Positions 16,373 to 25,008 of a stretch of 64,000 bases of DNA are shown piece by piece. How positions within the stretch are numbered: position 1 is the stretch's first letter; the number at the start of each line of letters is the position of its first letter. Below the pieces are notes generated by a model. That model was not told the origin of the DNA and ran no database searches. It saw nothing but the letters and a program-made list of their open reading frames with translations. The stretch comes from Mesorhizobium loti (GTDB lineage Bacteria; Pseudomonadota; Alphaproteobacteria; Rhizobiales; Rhizobiaceae). The stretch is from the NCBI RefSeq assembly GCF_003148495.1, contig NZ_QGGH01000004.1, positions 372,001 to 436,000 on the forward strand, read 5' to 3'. Made by a program: the position numbers and the translations under genes.

Positions 16373-19300
16373 TTAAGTCTGAGCTTGCACCGGTTCGCCG
16401 CTCTCCACGGGTGGCTCTTCCTGGGCTTTCGGCTCCTTGATCCTGAACCACGTCACATAAAGCGCCGGCAGGAACAGCAGCGTGATCGCCGTGCCGGCGA
16501 TGATGCCACCCATCATGGCATAGGCCATCGGCCCCCAGAACACTTCGCGCGCGATCGGGATCAACGCCAGGCTGGCGGCCGCCGCCGTCAGGGCGATCGG
16601 CCGCATGCGGTGTTCGGTGGCCTCGATGACGGCAGCCCAGCGATCCTTGCCCTCCCGGACAAGATCCTCGATCTGCACGATCAGGATGACCGAGTTGCGG
16701 ATCAGGATGCCGATCAGCGCCAGCACGCCGAGAATGGCGACGAACCCAAGCGGCGCCCCGCTCGGCACCAGCGCGGCCACCACACCGATCAGGCCGAGCG
16801 GCGCCACGGCGACGACCAGGAACAGGCGCTGGAAGCTTTGCAACTGCACCATCAGGATCGTTGCCATGACGAACAGCATCAACGGCACCACGGCGGCGAT
16901 CGGTCCCTGACTTTTACCGCTTTCCTCGACCGAGCCGGCGGTCTCGATGGAATAGCCCGGCGGCAGCTTGGCGATGAAGGCATCGACCGATGGTTTCAGT
17001 TCGTTGACGACCGTGGCCGGCAGCACGTCACCGACCAGGCCGGCCCGCACGGTGATCGTCGGAATACGGTCGCGCCGCCACACTGTCGGTTGCTCCAGAT
17101 CGTAGCGGAAGTTGGCGACGGCCGCGAGCGGAATGGCCTCGCCGGTGCTGGTCGGCAGTTGCATGTTCTGCAACGTTTCGATCGAGCCGCGTTCGGACCC
17201 ACGTGAGCGCGCCACGACATTGATCAAATAGGTGGCGTCACGCACTTGCGTGATGGTAGCGCCGCCGACGGTGCTGTTGAGCGCGCTGGCGATGTCGGAA
17301 GAGGTGATGCCAAGCTGGCGTGCCTTGTCCTGCAGCACGTCGACCCTCAGCACGCGTTGCGGCTCGTTCCAGTCGAAGGTCGGCGCGGCAAGCTTGGGGT
17401 TGGCGGAAATGATACCGGCGAATTGCTGCGCCAGCCCGCGCACCGTCTGGATGTCGGGACCGCCGACACGATATTGCACCGGCCGGCCGACCGGCGGTCC
17501 GAGCTCTAGCGGCTTGACGAAGGCGTCGGTGCCGACGAATTCCTCGCGCAGCAGCTTCTCCAGAGCCGGCTTCACCCGGTTGCGAGCTTCGATGCTCTTG
17601 GTGACGATAACGGTCTGGCCGAAATAGGGGTTGGCCGGCTGCACGTCATAGGCCAGCACGAAGCGCACCGCGCCCTGGCCGATATAGGACGAGAAATGGT
17701 CGATGTCGGGATTGCCGACCAGCGCCCGCTGCTCGAACCGCTCCATCTGGTCGCGCGTCTCGGCGATCGATGAGTTCTGCGGCAGGTTCCAGTCGACGAT
17801 CAGCTCCGGCCGGTCCGATGGTGGAAAGAACTGCTGCTGTACCAGGCCGAAGCCGGCGATCGAGCCGGCAAACAACAGCACCGTGGCGATGATGGTCAGC
17901 CAGTGATGGCGCACCGAGCCGACAAGCACGCGCCTGAACAGCGAGGTGAGGCGGCCGGGCTGGTCGTGATGCTTCGTCTTCATCGTTGCCGGCAAGATGG
18001 TGACGCCTAGCAGCGGCGCGAACAGCACCGCCACGATCCATGACACCAGCAGCGACACGGCGATGACGACGAACAGGGTGAAGGTGTATTCACCGGCCGC
18101 ACTGTTGTTGAGGCCGATCGGGATGAAGCCGGCGACCGTCACCAGCGTACCGGTCAGCATCGGGAAGGCGGTCGAGGTGTAAACATAGGTCGCCGCTTTG
18201 CGCAGATTGTCGCCGACCTCCAGCCGCGCCACCATCATCTCGACCGCGATCATGGCGTCGTCGACCAGGAGGCCGAGCGCGATGATCAGCGCGCCGAGCG
18301 AAATGCGCTGCAACGATATCCCGAGATATTCCATGACGGTGAAGGTGATGGCCAGCACCAGCGGGATCGACAGCGCCACGACGAAGCCGGCGCGCATGCC
18401 GAGGCTGATGAAGGACACCGCGAGCACGATCGCCACCGCCTCGAACAGCGCGCGCGTAAAGCCCGAGACTGCCTCCTCGACGATGACCGGCTGGTCTGCG
18501 ACCAGATGCACACCGACGCCGACCGGCAGGTCGGCCAGCACCTTGTTCATCTCCTGGTGCAGCGCCTCGCCGAATTTGAGCAGATTGGCGTTGGGTTTCA
18601 TGCCGATGGCGAGTCCGATCGCATCCTGGCCGTTGAAGCGGAACAGCGCCGCCGGCGGATCGACATAGCCGCGGGTGATGGTGGCGACATCGCTCAGCCG
18701 GAAGAAGCGGTCATTGACGCGCAGATTGATGGCGCGAAGGCTGTCCTCGGAGGTGAACTGGCCGCCGACGCGCACGCTGATGCGCTCCGGGCCGGACTGG
18801 ATGACGCCGGACGGCGTGATCGCGTTCTGCGCTTGCAGGCTGGCGACAATCGCTTGCTGGTTGAGGCCAAGGGCCGCGATCTGGCGGGTCGAGAATTCGA
18901 GATAGATCGCCTCGTCCTGGGCGCCGACCAGATCCACCTTGCCGGCATTCGGTACGGTCAGGATCTTTGTGCGGACATCCTCGACATAGTCGCGCAGCTG
19001 GCGCGGCGTCAGCCCGTCCGACGTGAAGGCATAGATGTTGCCGTAGACGTCGCCGAAGCGGTCGTTGAAGAACGGTCCCTGCACGCCTTGCGGGAACTGC
19101 GCCTTGATATCGTTGACCATGTTGCGCACCTGAATCCAGTTCGGCACGACATCGCGCGCCTTGGTGGTATCCTTCAGGTTGATGAAGATGACGGTCTGGC
19201 CGGCGGTGGTGACCGATTTGGTGTAATCGAGGCTGTCGAGCTCCTCGAGCTTCTTCTCGATGCGGTCGGTCACCTGACGCAGCGTCTCGTTGACCGAGGC

Positions 19301-19468
19301 TCCAGGCCAGTTGGCCTGGATGATCATTGTCTTGATGGTGAAGGCCGGATCTTCCTCGCGGCCGAGGTTGAGATAGGAGAACACGCCGGCCACGACGAAG
19401 ACCAGCATGAAGTACCAGACCAGGGAGCGGTGGTTGAGTGCCCAGTCGGAGAGATTGAAGCCCTTCAT
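16373..19468 (-). CDS. RND efflux pump, inner-membrane transporter subunit
   Basis: A 1031-residue proton-driven RND transporter with the usual 12 membrane segments and two large periplasmic loops. The N-terminus (WALNHRSLVWYFMLVFVV, then LGREEDPAF and NWPGAS) belongs to the group typified by TriC and related multidrug pumps. The proton-relay aspartates of TM4 are present (GLLVDDAMIAVE, D403 and D404). The start codon overlaps the stop of the second adaptor gene by four bases. No outer-membrane channel gene lies nearby, so a TolC-type partner must be encoded elsewhere. Substrates are unknown. Confidence 0.9.
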   Translation of the reverse strand: MKGFNLSDWALNHRSLVWYFMLVFVVAGVFSYLNLGREEDPAFTIKTMIIQANWPGASVNETLRQVTDRIEKKLEELDSLDYTKSVTTAGQTVIFINLKDTTKARDVVPNWIQVRNMVNDIKAQFPQGVQGPFFNDRFGDVYGNIYAFTSDGLTPRQLRDYVEDVRTKILTVPNAGKVDLVGAQDEAIYLEFSTRQIAALGLNQQAIVASLQAQNAITPSGVIQSGPERISVRVGGQFTSEDSLRAINLRVNDRFFRLSDVATITRGYVDPPAALFRFNGQDAIGLAIGMKPNANLLKFGEALHQEMNKVLADLPVGVGVHLVADQPVIVEEAVSGFTRALFEAVAIVLAVSFISLGMRAGFVVALSIPLVLAITFTVMEYLGISLQRISLGALIIALGLLVDDAMIAVEMMVARLEVGDNLRKAATYVYTSTAFPMLTGTLVTVAGFIPIGLNNSAAGEYTFTLFVVIAVSLLVSWIVAVLFAPLLGVTILPATMKTKHHDQPGRLTSLFRRVLVGSVRHHWLTIIATVLLFAGSIAGFGLVQQQFFPPSDRPELIVDWNLPQNSSIAETRDQMERFEQRALVGNPDIDHFSSYIGQGAVRFVLAYDVQPANPYFGQTVIVTKSIEARNRVKPALEKLLREEFVGTDAFVKPLELGPPVGRPVQYRVGGPDIQTVRGLAQQFAGIISANPKLAAPTFDWNEPQRVLRVDVLQDKARQLGITSSDIASALNSTVGGATITQVRDATYLINVVARSRGSERGSIETLQNMQLPTSTGEAIPLAAVANFRYDLEQPTVWRRDRIPTITVRAGLVGDVLPATVVNELKPSVDAFIAKLPPGYSIETAGSVEESGKSQGPIAAVVPLMLFVMATILMVQLQSFQRLFLVVAVAPLGLIGVVAALVPSGAPLGFVAILGVLALIGILIRNSVILIVQIEDLVREGKDRWAAVIEATEHRMRPIALTAAAASLALIPIAREVFWGPMAYAMMGGIIAGTAITLLFLPALYVTWFRIKEPKAQEEPPVESGEPVQAQT

Positions 19469-20544
19469 GAGGCCCCTCCCTCGGACACTTTCACCTTTTG
19501 ACCTTCGCTCAGGCTGTGGACGCCCGCCGTGACCACGCGCATGCCGGCTTCAAGCCCTCCGGCCACCGTGAACGTGCCGCCATTCTTCGACGCGACCTTG
19601 ATGTCGCGCGCGCTCACACTCGATGTCTGCGGGTCGACGATCCATACTTTTTCGGCACCATCCTTTTCGAGCAGCGCCGACATGGGCAGCTCTATCTTCG
19701 GCACAACCTTGGTCATGCGGGTCGCCGTCACCGTCGAGCCGAGCCTGAAGGCCTGCGGCGGATCGGTCAACGTCAGCTTGACGCGCCGCGTGCGGGTCGA
19801 ACCCTCGGATTGCGGCGCGATCTCGCGCAGCTTCGCCTCTGTCTGGATTGTCGGTAGCGATTGCAGGATGACCTGGAACGGCGTGCCGGTCGCGAGGTCG
19901 CCGGTCAATTGGTCGGGAATGTCGACCACCGCCTCGCGCAGGTCCGAGCGCGCCACGGTGACGACCGTCTGGCCGGGCGAAACCGTCTGGCCAACTTCGG
20001 CACCGACGGCGGTGACAACGCCGTCGAAATCCGAAAACAGGCGAGCGTAACCCAGCTGTTCCTGCGACTTGGCCAGCGAAGCCTTGGCCCGTTCGACACT
20101 GGCTTCCGCCGCTTTCCTTGCCTGCTGCGCGGCATCGAAGACGGCCTGCGATGTGTTGGCGGAGGCTAGCAGCTGGCGCTGGCGCTCCTCGCTGGCGGCG
20201 GCGTTGGCGAACTGCGCCTCGGCATTGGAGAGCTCGGCCTTGGCCGCTTGGACGGCCAGCTCCAGCGCGGTCGGATCAAGCGCGGCGATGGTCGTGCCCT
20301 TGCTTACGATGTCGCCGACATTGACGTCGCGCGAGACGACCCGACCAAGCAGGCGGAAGGCAAGGTCGGCGCTGACCTGCGGTTCGACTGAACCGGCGAA
20401 GCCGAAGACCTGGGTGGTGAGTGGCTCGATCACCATCGACAGCACCGGCCGGATGATCTCGGGCGGCTTTTCATCGGACTTCGAGCAGGACGCGAGCGTG
20501 CCGAGCATAAGCACGCCGAGCAGGATGCGTGGCAGCCGGCTCAT
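19465..20544 (-). CDS. RND efflux periplasmic adaptor, lipoprotein (second of two)
   Basis: A 359-residue membrane fusion protein. The N-terminus ends in a lipobox (LGTLASCSK), predicting lipid anchoring on the periplasmic face of the inner membrane. It then shows the adaptor layout: a beta-barrel strand (QVSADLAFRLLGRVVSRDVNVGD), a long coiled-coil hairpin (KAELSNAEAQFANAAASEERQ and its return), a lipoyl half-motif (GAEVGQTVSPGQTVVTVA) and C-terminal barrel domains. It overlaps both neighbours by four bases, so the three genes are probably translated together. Confidence 0.88.
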   Translation of the reverse strand: MSRLPRILLGVLMLGTLASCSKSDEKPPEIIRPVLSMVIEPLTTQVFGFAGSVEPQVSADLAFRLLGRVVSRDVNVGDIVSKGTTIAALDPTALELAVQAAKAELSNAEAQFANAAASEERQRQLLASANTSQAVFDAAQQARKAAEASVERAKASLAKSQEQLGYARLFSDFDGVVTAVGAEVGQTVSPGQTVVTVARSDLREAVVDIPDQLTGDLATGTPFQVILQSLPTIQTEAKLREIAPQSEGSTRTRRVKLTLTDPPQAFRLGSTVTATRMTKVVPKIELPMSALLEKDGAEKVWIVDPQTSSVSARDIKVASKNGGTFTVAGGLEAGMRVVTAGVHSLSEGQKVKVSEGGAS

Positions 20545-21680
20545 TGGCTCGCTCCCGATATTTCGATCGTTTGTCCGGAGCTGAGCAATTGTCCGCCTGC
20601 GGTGACGACGCTTTGGCCTTCGTTCAGCCCGCTGGCGATCACGACCGTGCCCGAGTCGAACGCCAGCACCTCGACCGGCATCACCGTCACTGCCTTGGTC
20701 GATGGGTCGACGATCCAGACCGCCGGCTTGCCGGCGCTGGACGTCAGCGCCTGCCAGGGCAGCAGGATCGCCTTCGCCGACCTGGCGCTGACCGAGCCGA
20801 TGACGGCTGCTCCCAGCGGCATGCCGGTGGGCGTATCGGGAATGGCGACCTTGACCCGGACCGAGCCCGAAGCCGGATCGACCGCCGGTGAGATTTCGCG
20901 CACCTGACCCGTCGCCCTGATTTGCGGATCGGACAACAGCGTGATCGTTACCGCAGGAGATGCCGGCGCCTTGGCAACCAGCGTCTCCTGCACGTTGAAC
21001 ACCGCGTCGCGATCACCGTCCTCGGCAACGGTGAAGACGGTTTGCGCCGCCTGCACCACCTGGCCGGCTTCGACCTGGCGGGCCGTGATCACGCCCGCGG
21101 CCCCCGCCTTGAGTTCGGTGAAGGAGAGGTTTTGCTGAGCATTGGTCAACGCACTCTGCGTGGCGTCGACACTGCCTTGCGCCACCTTCAGCGCCTGATC
21201 GGCAGCGTCATAGTCGCGCCGGGTGGTGAAGCCTTGGGCAAGCAGTGTCTTCTGCCGCTCGAAGGCAGCGGCGGACTGGGTCAGTTGCGCTTGTGCCGCG
21301 TCGAGATCGGCCTGTGCGGAGCGCAGATCGGATTCCTGCTCCTGCGGGTCGATGCGGGCTAGCACCGCACCTGGGTCGACATGCTGGCCGACATCGACGA
21401 GCCGCTCCGCGACGCGGCCACCGACCCGGAACGACAGATTGTTCAGCGTGCGGGCAGCGATCACCCCTGTCAGCGAGGTTCTTGGCGCATAGTCGGCCAT
21501 CGCCACGGTTTCGGTGCGCACCATGATGGGCAGTTTCTTTGCTGCCGCTTCCTGCTTCTGGCAGCCGGTCAGCAGAAGGGCAACCGTGCAGGCGAAAAGC
21601 GCCGGGGCGGTTGGAAAAGACAAAAGGCTGGAGGTTTTGACCGATGGCGGCGAGACGGACGATGTCGCGTTCCTGCTCAT
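20541..21680 (-). CDS. RND efflux periplasmic adaptor, lipoprotein (first of two)
   Basis: A 379-residue adaptor and first gene of the efflux operon. A signal sequence ends in the lipobox LLLTGCQKQ. The coiled coil (SDLRSAQADLDAAQAQLTQS and following) and the lipoyl motif (RQVEAGQVVQAAQTVFTV) are clear. It is only distantly similar to the second adaptor, so the pair is not a recent duplication. Two different adaptors with one RND subunit recalls TriABC of Pseudomonas aeruginosa, where both adaptors are needed. About 240 bases separate it from the divergent gabT-like gene; I saw no confident operator there. Confidence 0.88.
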   Translation of the reverse strand: MSRNATSSVSPPSVKTSSLLSFPTAPALFACTVALLLTGCQKQEAAAKKLPIMVRTETVAMADYAPRTSLTGVIAARTLNNLSFRVGGRVAERLVDVGQHVDPGAVLARIDPQEQESDLRSAQADLDAAQAQLTQSAAAFERQKTLLAQGFTTRRDYDAADQALKVAQGSVDATQSALTNAQQNLSFTELKAGAAGVITARQVEAGQVVQAAQTVFTVAEDGDRDAVFNVQETLVAKAPASPAVTITLLSDPQIRATGQVREISPAVDPASGSVRVKVAIPDTPTGMPLGAAVIGSVSARSAKAILLPWQALTSSAGKPAVWIVDPSTKAVTVMPVEVLAFDSGTVVIASGLNEGQSVVTAGGQLLSSGQTIEISGASQ

Positions 21681-21920
21681 GGGCTCCCCCAGCCGTAGGC
21701 CGCTCGCTGATCGCGATGCCTCGCGGACGTCTGAAAGATAGTCGATCCCTTGAAAAAGAAAACCTCTCTCATACGCGTATCGGGCGACTGGTTAAGGTGG
21801 CGCCGGGATCGCAGGCCCAATCGCCTACCGGTGGTGCCGACTTGAGGAAAACGTGAAATAAGGTCAGAAGACGTGTCAGCGGCATCAAACAAGAACGGGC
21901 GCCGGCCCGATGAGGATATC

Positions 21921-23198
21921 ATGAAGAATTCAGCCATTTCCGAACGCAAGAACCAGTCGATCTCGCGCGGCGTCGGCATGACCACGCAGATCTATGCCGA
22001 CAGGGCTGAGAATTCGGAGATCTGGGATGTCGAAGGCCGCCGCTACATCGATTTCTCGTCGGGTATCGCCGTCGTCAACACCGGTCATCGCCACCCCAAG
22101 GTGATCGAGGCGGTCAAGGCGCAGCTCGACCGCTTCACCCACACCTGCCACCAGGTGGTGCCCTATGAGAGCTATGTGCGGCTGGCCGAACGGCTGAACG
22201 GCATGTTGCCCGGCAAGTTCGAGAAGAAGACGATCTTCGTCACCACCGGCGCCGAGGCGGTCGAGAACGCCATCAAGATCGCCCGCAACGCCACCGGCCG
22301 CCCGGCGGTCATCGCCTTCGCCGGCGGCTTCCATGGCCGCACCTTCATGGGCATGGCGCTGACCGGCAAGGTCGTGCCCTACAAGGTCGGCTTCGGCGCC
22401 ATGCCGGGCGACGTCTACCACGCTCCGTTCCCGGTGCCGCTGCACGGCGTTTCGGTCGCCGATTCGCTGGCCGCACTCGACCGGCTGTTCAAGGCCGATG
22501 TCGACCCGGCCCGCGTCGCCGCCATCATCATCGAGCCGGTTCAGGGCGAGGGCGGCTTCTACGAGGCGCCGCGTGACTTCCTGGTTGCGCTGCGCAAGCT
22601 TTGCGACCAGCACGGCATGCTGCTGATCGCCGATGAAGTGCAGACCGGCTTTGCCCGCACCGGCAAGATGTTCGCGATGGATCACCATGAGGTGGCCGCC
22701 GACATCACCACCATGGCCAAGAGCCTGGCCGGCGGTTTCCCGCTGGCCGCGGTCACCGGCCGCGCCGAAATCATGGATGCGCCTGGCCCCGGTGGGCTCG
22801 GCGGCACTTATGGCGGTAGCCCGATCGGTGTCGCCGCGGCACACGCCGTGCTCGACGTGATCGACGAGGAAAAGCTGTGCGACCGCGCCAACACGCTGGG
22901 TGCGAGGCTGAAGCAGCGGCTGCAGTCGATCCGCGACGACGTGCCCGAGATCGTCGACATCAGGGGGCTCGGCTTCATGAACGCCGTCGAGTTCAACGAC
23001 GTCAAGAAGGGCCTGCCATCGGCCGAGATCGCCAACGCGATCCGGCTGAAGGCACTCGACAAGGGCCTGATCCTCTTGACCTGCGGCGTCTACGGCAACG
23101 TCATCCGCTTCCTCGCGCCGATCACCATCCAGGACAGCGTCATGAACGAGGCGCTCGACATCCTGGAAAGCTCGATCCGCGAAGTCTGCGCCGCGTAG
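21921..23198 (+). CDS. gabT: 4-aminobutyrate aminotransferase (class III)
   Basis: PLP enzyme moving the amino group of GABA to 2-oxoglutarate, giving succinate semialdehyde; 425 residues. The sequence follows GabT closely: FSSGIAVVNTGHRHPKV, VTTGAEAVENAIKIARNAT, GGFHGRTFMGMALTGK, EPVQGEGGF and DEVQTGFARTGKMFA, with the PLP lysine in TTMAKSLAGGFPL. The ATG with GAGG about ten bases upstream is preferred to one 16 codons earlier. Specificity among omega-amino acids (GABA or 5-aminovalerate) cannot be settled by sequence alone. No gabD lies nearby. Confidence 0.88.
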   Translation: MKNSAISERKNQSISRGVGMTTQIYADRAENSEIWDVEGRRYIDFSSGIAVVNTGHRHPKVIEAVKAQLDRFTHTCHQVVPYESYVRLAERLNGMLPGKFEKKTIFVTTGAEAVENAIKIARNATGRPAVIAFAGGFHGRTFMGMALTGKVVPYKVGFGAMPGDVYHAPFPVPLHGVSVADSLAALDRLFKADVDPARVAAIIIEPVQGEGGFYEAPRDFLVALRKLCDQHGMLLIADEVQTGFARTGKMFAMDHHEVAADITTMAKSLAGGFPLAAVTGRAEIMDAPGPGGLGGTYGGSPIGVAAAHAVLDVIDEEKLCDRANTLGARLKQRLQSIRDDVPEIVDIRGLGFMNAVEFNDVKKGLPSAEIANAIRLKALDKGLILLTCGVYGNVIRFLAPITIQDSVMNEALDILESSIREVCAA

Positions 23199-23205
23199 CG
23201 CAAAC

Positions 23206-23317
23206 CCCTACCTCCCACCTGTGGGGAGGTCGGACCGGAGGTCCGGGTGGGGGGCCTCGCGCAGACCCCACCCCGATGCTTCGCATCGACCCTCCCCACG
23301 AGGGGGAGGGTAGGTAT
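23206..23317. repeat. Interspersed palindromic element, type D
   Basis: This 112-base element fills the gap between two convergent genes, starting 8 bases after the gabT stop and ending 4 bases before the stop of the flavoprotein. Its ends CCTACCTCCC and GGGAGGGTAGG are inverted repeats, and inside are GGACCGGAGGTCC and GATGCTTCGCATC hairpins. Elements of this kind, with CCTCCCC and GGGGGAGGG arms, are common in Mesorhizobium genomes as I recall. Only one copy is in the window. It could act as a two-way terminator. Confidence 0.6.
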
Positions 23318-23321
23318 CCTG

Positions 23322-24575
23322 CTAACCCGCAGCTCTCGTCGGTTCATTCTGCTGAAACGCGGCCAGTGCCGCCTTTAGCCCTTCGGGACCCATGGCCACC
23401 GTTTCCGGCGTCGGCGAGAAGCCGGCGCCGAGCATTTTGCGGCCAAGCATGTGGTCGCCGGGACGATTGACGGATTCTATGCCGAGCAGCCGGTCGCCGG
23501 CATAGTGGTAGATCGAGAACTTGTTGTCGGGCAGGTCACCCAGCACGACATGGCTGTCGCCGCCGGCGGTCAGGCCGACCATCTGCAGCTTCATGTCGCC
23601 GATATCGGACCAGAACCACGGCACCGCCGAATAGGCGTCGGCATGGCCTGATATCGTGCGCGCGGCAAGCCGCGCCTGGTCGGTGGCGTTCTGCACCGAT
23701 TCCAGCCGCACGTCGCCGCCGGTGAACCAGTGTCGGTAAGAGGCGGCGTCGCCAATGGCGAGAATCTCCGGCACCGAAGTGCGCATTTGGTGATCGACGC
23801 GGATGCCGTTGGCGATGCTGAGGCCTGCGGCCTGCGCCAGTTCGACATTCGGCACGGCGCCGATGCCGACAATGACCATACGCGCCGGCAGCCTTTCGCC
23901 TGACGAGGTGATCGCAGCCACCACATGGCCGTTTTCGCCTTCGAGCCTGGCGATCGAGGTGCCGGTGAGGATGCGCACGCCTGTCGCTTCCAGCCGTTGC
24001 CGGACATGGCTCGCCACGACCGGCGCAACGGCGCGGCCGAGCAGCCGGTCGACCGCTTCCACAACTGTCACCGTGCGGCCGGCGGCCCTCAGCGTCGCGG
24101 CGATCTCCAGCCCGATAAAACCGCCGCCGAGGATGACGACCTCGTCGCTCTGTGCGCTGAGCTCGCGGATCAGCCGCGCATCGGCCAGCGAGCGCAGCGA
24201 CAGCACGCCGGACAGGTCCGAGCCGGGCAACGGCAGGGTGCGCGGGCGCGAGCCGGTCGCCAGGATCAGGTGGTCGAAGGCAAGCGCGCCACCGCCTGAT
24301 ATCTCCAGGCTGCGGCGTCCGGCATCGATGCGATCGATCCTGACGCCCGGCCGGTAGTCGATGGCACTGCCGGTGTAGAAGGCCTCGCCACGCAGGGGTT
24401 GAGGTTTGGCCTCGGCATCCTTGATGAAGGTCTTCGACAGCGGCGGCTTGTGGTATGGCAGCTCGTTCTCGTCACCGACGAGGATCACCGGACCGTCATA
24501 GCCGTCCTCGCGCAGACTGGCGGCCGCTTGCACGCCCGCATGACCCGCGCCGACAATGACCACACCGTTCTTCAT
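23322..24575 (-). CDS. FAD-dependent ferredoxin/rubredoxin reductase-type flavoprotein
   Basis: A 417-residue pyridine-nucleotide-disulphide oxidoreductase fold enzyme without the redox disulphide. It has the FAD-binding start VVIVGAGHAGVQAAASLRE, an ATGSRPR motif, a second Rossmann motif for NAD(P)H (VVILGGGFIGLEIAATLR) and the C-terminal FAD motif (ILAIGDAASY). This is the layout of rhodocoxin, putidaredoxin and other ferredoxin reductases that feed P450 or dioxygenase systems. No P450, oxygenase or ferredoxin partner is adjacent. The ATG of MKNGVVIVG is chosen over an extension of 35 codons. Confidence 0.83.
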   Translation of the reverse strand: MKNGVVIVGAGHAGVQAAASLREDGYDGPVILVGDENELPYHKPPLSKTFIKDAEAKPQPLRGEAFYTGSAIDYRPGVRIDRIDAGRRSLEISGGGALAFDHLILATGSRPRTLPLPGSDLSGVLSLRSLADARLIRELSAQSDEVVILGGGFIGLEIAATLRAAGRTVTVVEAVDRLLGRAVAPVVASHVRQRLEATGVRILTGTSIARLEGENGHVVAAITSSGERLPARMVIVGIGAVPNVELAQAAGLSIANGIRVDHQMRTSVPEILAIGDAASYRHWFTGGDVRLESVQNATDQARLAARTISGHADAYSAVPWFWSDIGDMKLQMVGLTAGGDSHVVLGDLPDNKFSIYHYAGDRLLGIESVNRPGDHMLGRKMLGAGFSPTPETVAMGPEGLKAALAAFQQNEPTRAAG

Positions 24576-24735
24576 CGCATTCCAATCCGCTTCTATCCTA
24601 GGATGTCTCGCCAAGTGGCAATTGTCTGGCGCCGCCGCAAGAGAGCTTTTGCGGGTCGCACCCGGAATGGCGGCTGTCAATCGTACAGTTCAGTTGCAAG
24701 ACCGGTGCAGGAAGAGGCGTAAAGTTGACAGTTGT

Positions 24736-24756
24736 AGTTTAGAATAATTCTAAACT
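24736..24756. promoter_or_regulatory. Irr box (iron control element) in front of the iron locus
   Basis: A 21-base palindrome with half-sites AGTTTAGAAT and ATTCTAAACT around a central A, perfect over ten pairs. It matches the iron control element (TTTAGAA...TTCTAAA) bound by Irr in rhizobia. A TTGACA hexamer lies just upstream (24725-24730), so bound Irr would cover the space downstream of a -35 element and could block the promoter. The rest of the 433-base gap before the imelysin start shows only a Shine-Dalgarno-like TGGAGG at 24873-24878, seven bases before an in-frame GTG. Confidence 0.8.
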
Positions 24757-25008
24757 GTTGTTTCAATTGACTTTTCTTGCGGATTGTCATTGACATCCGA
24801 CGATGTCGCAGCTTTATGGAAGCTCGCGCGTCAGCGCATCCCTTTAATGTCTGGGCCTTGAACCCTTTCGATTGGAGGCATTTTGGTGTCTTTCTTCCGC
24901 GAACCGCGCGATGGCGTGGCATCTCTTGCGCCCAATGGCATGCCTATGGCGTGGCGCCCGTTGCCGCGCGCGCCGTTTACAGAAATTCCGAGAAACTGGA
25001 GAGCGATT

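Noticed and set aside
16373..21680. A functional link between the TriABC-like pump and fabI because both relate to triclosan
   Set aside because: The genes are about 35 kb apart in unrelated operons; the shared drug association is coincidence on present evidence.
24883..25008. N-terminal extension of the first imelysin as the annotated start
   Set aside because: It would put 41 polar and basic residues before a normal signal peptide, and the ATG at 25009 has its own ribosome site. Kept only as a finding.
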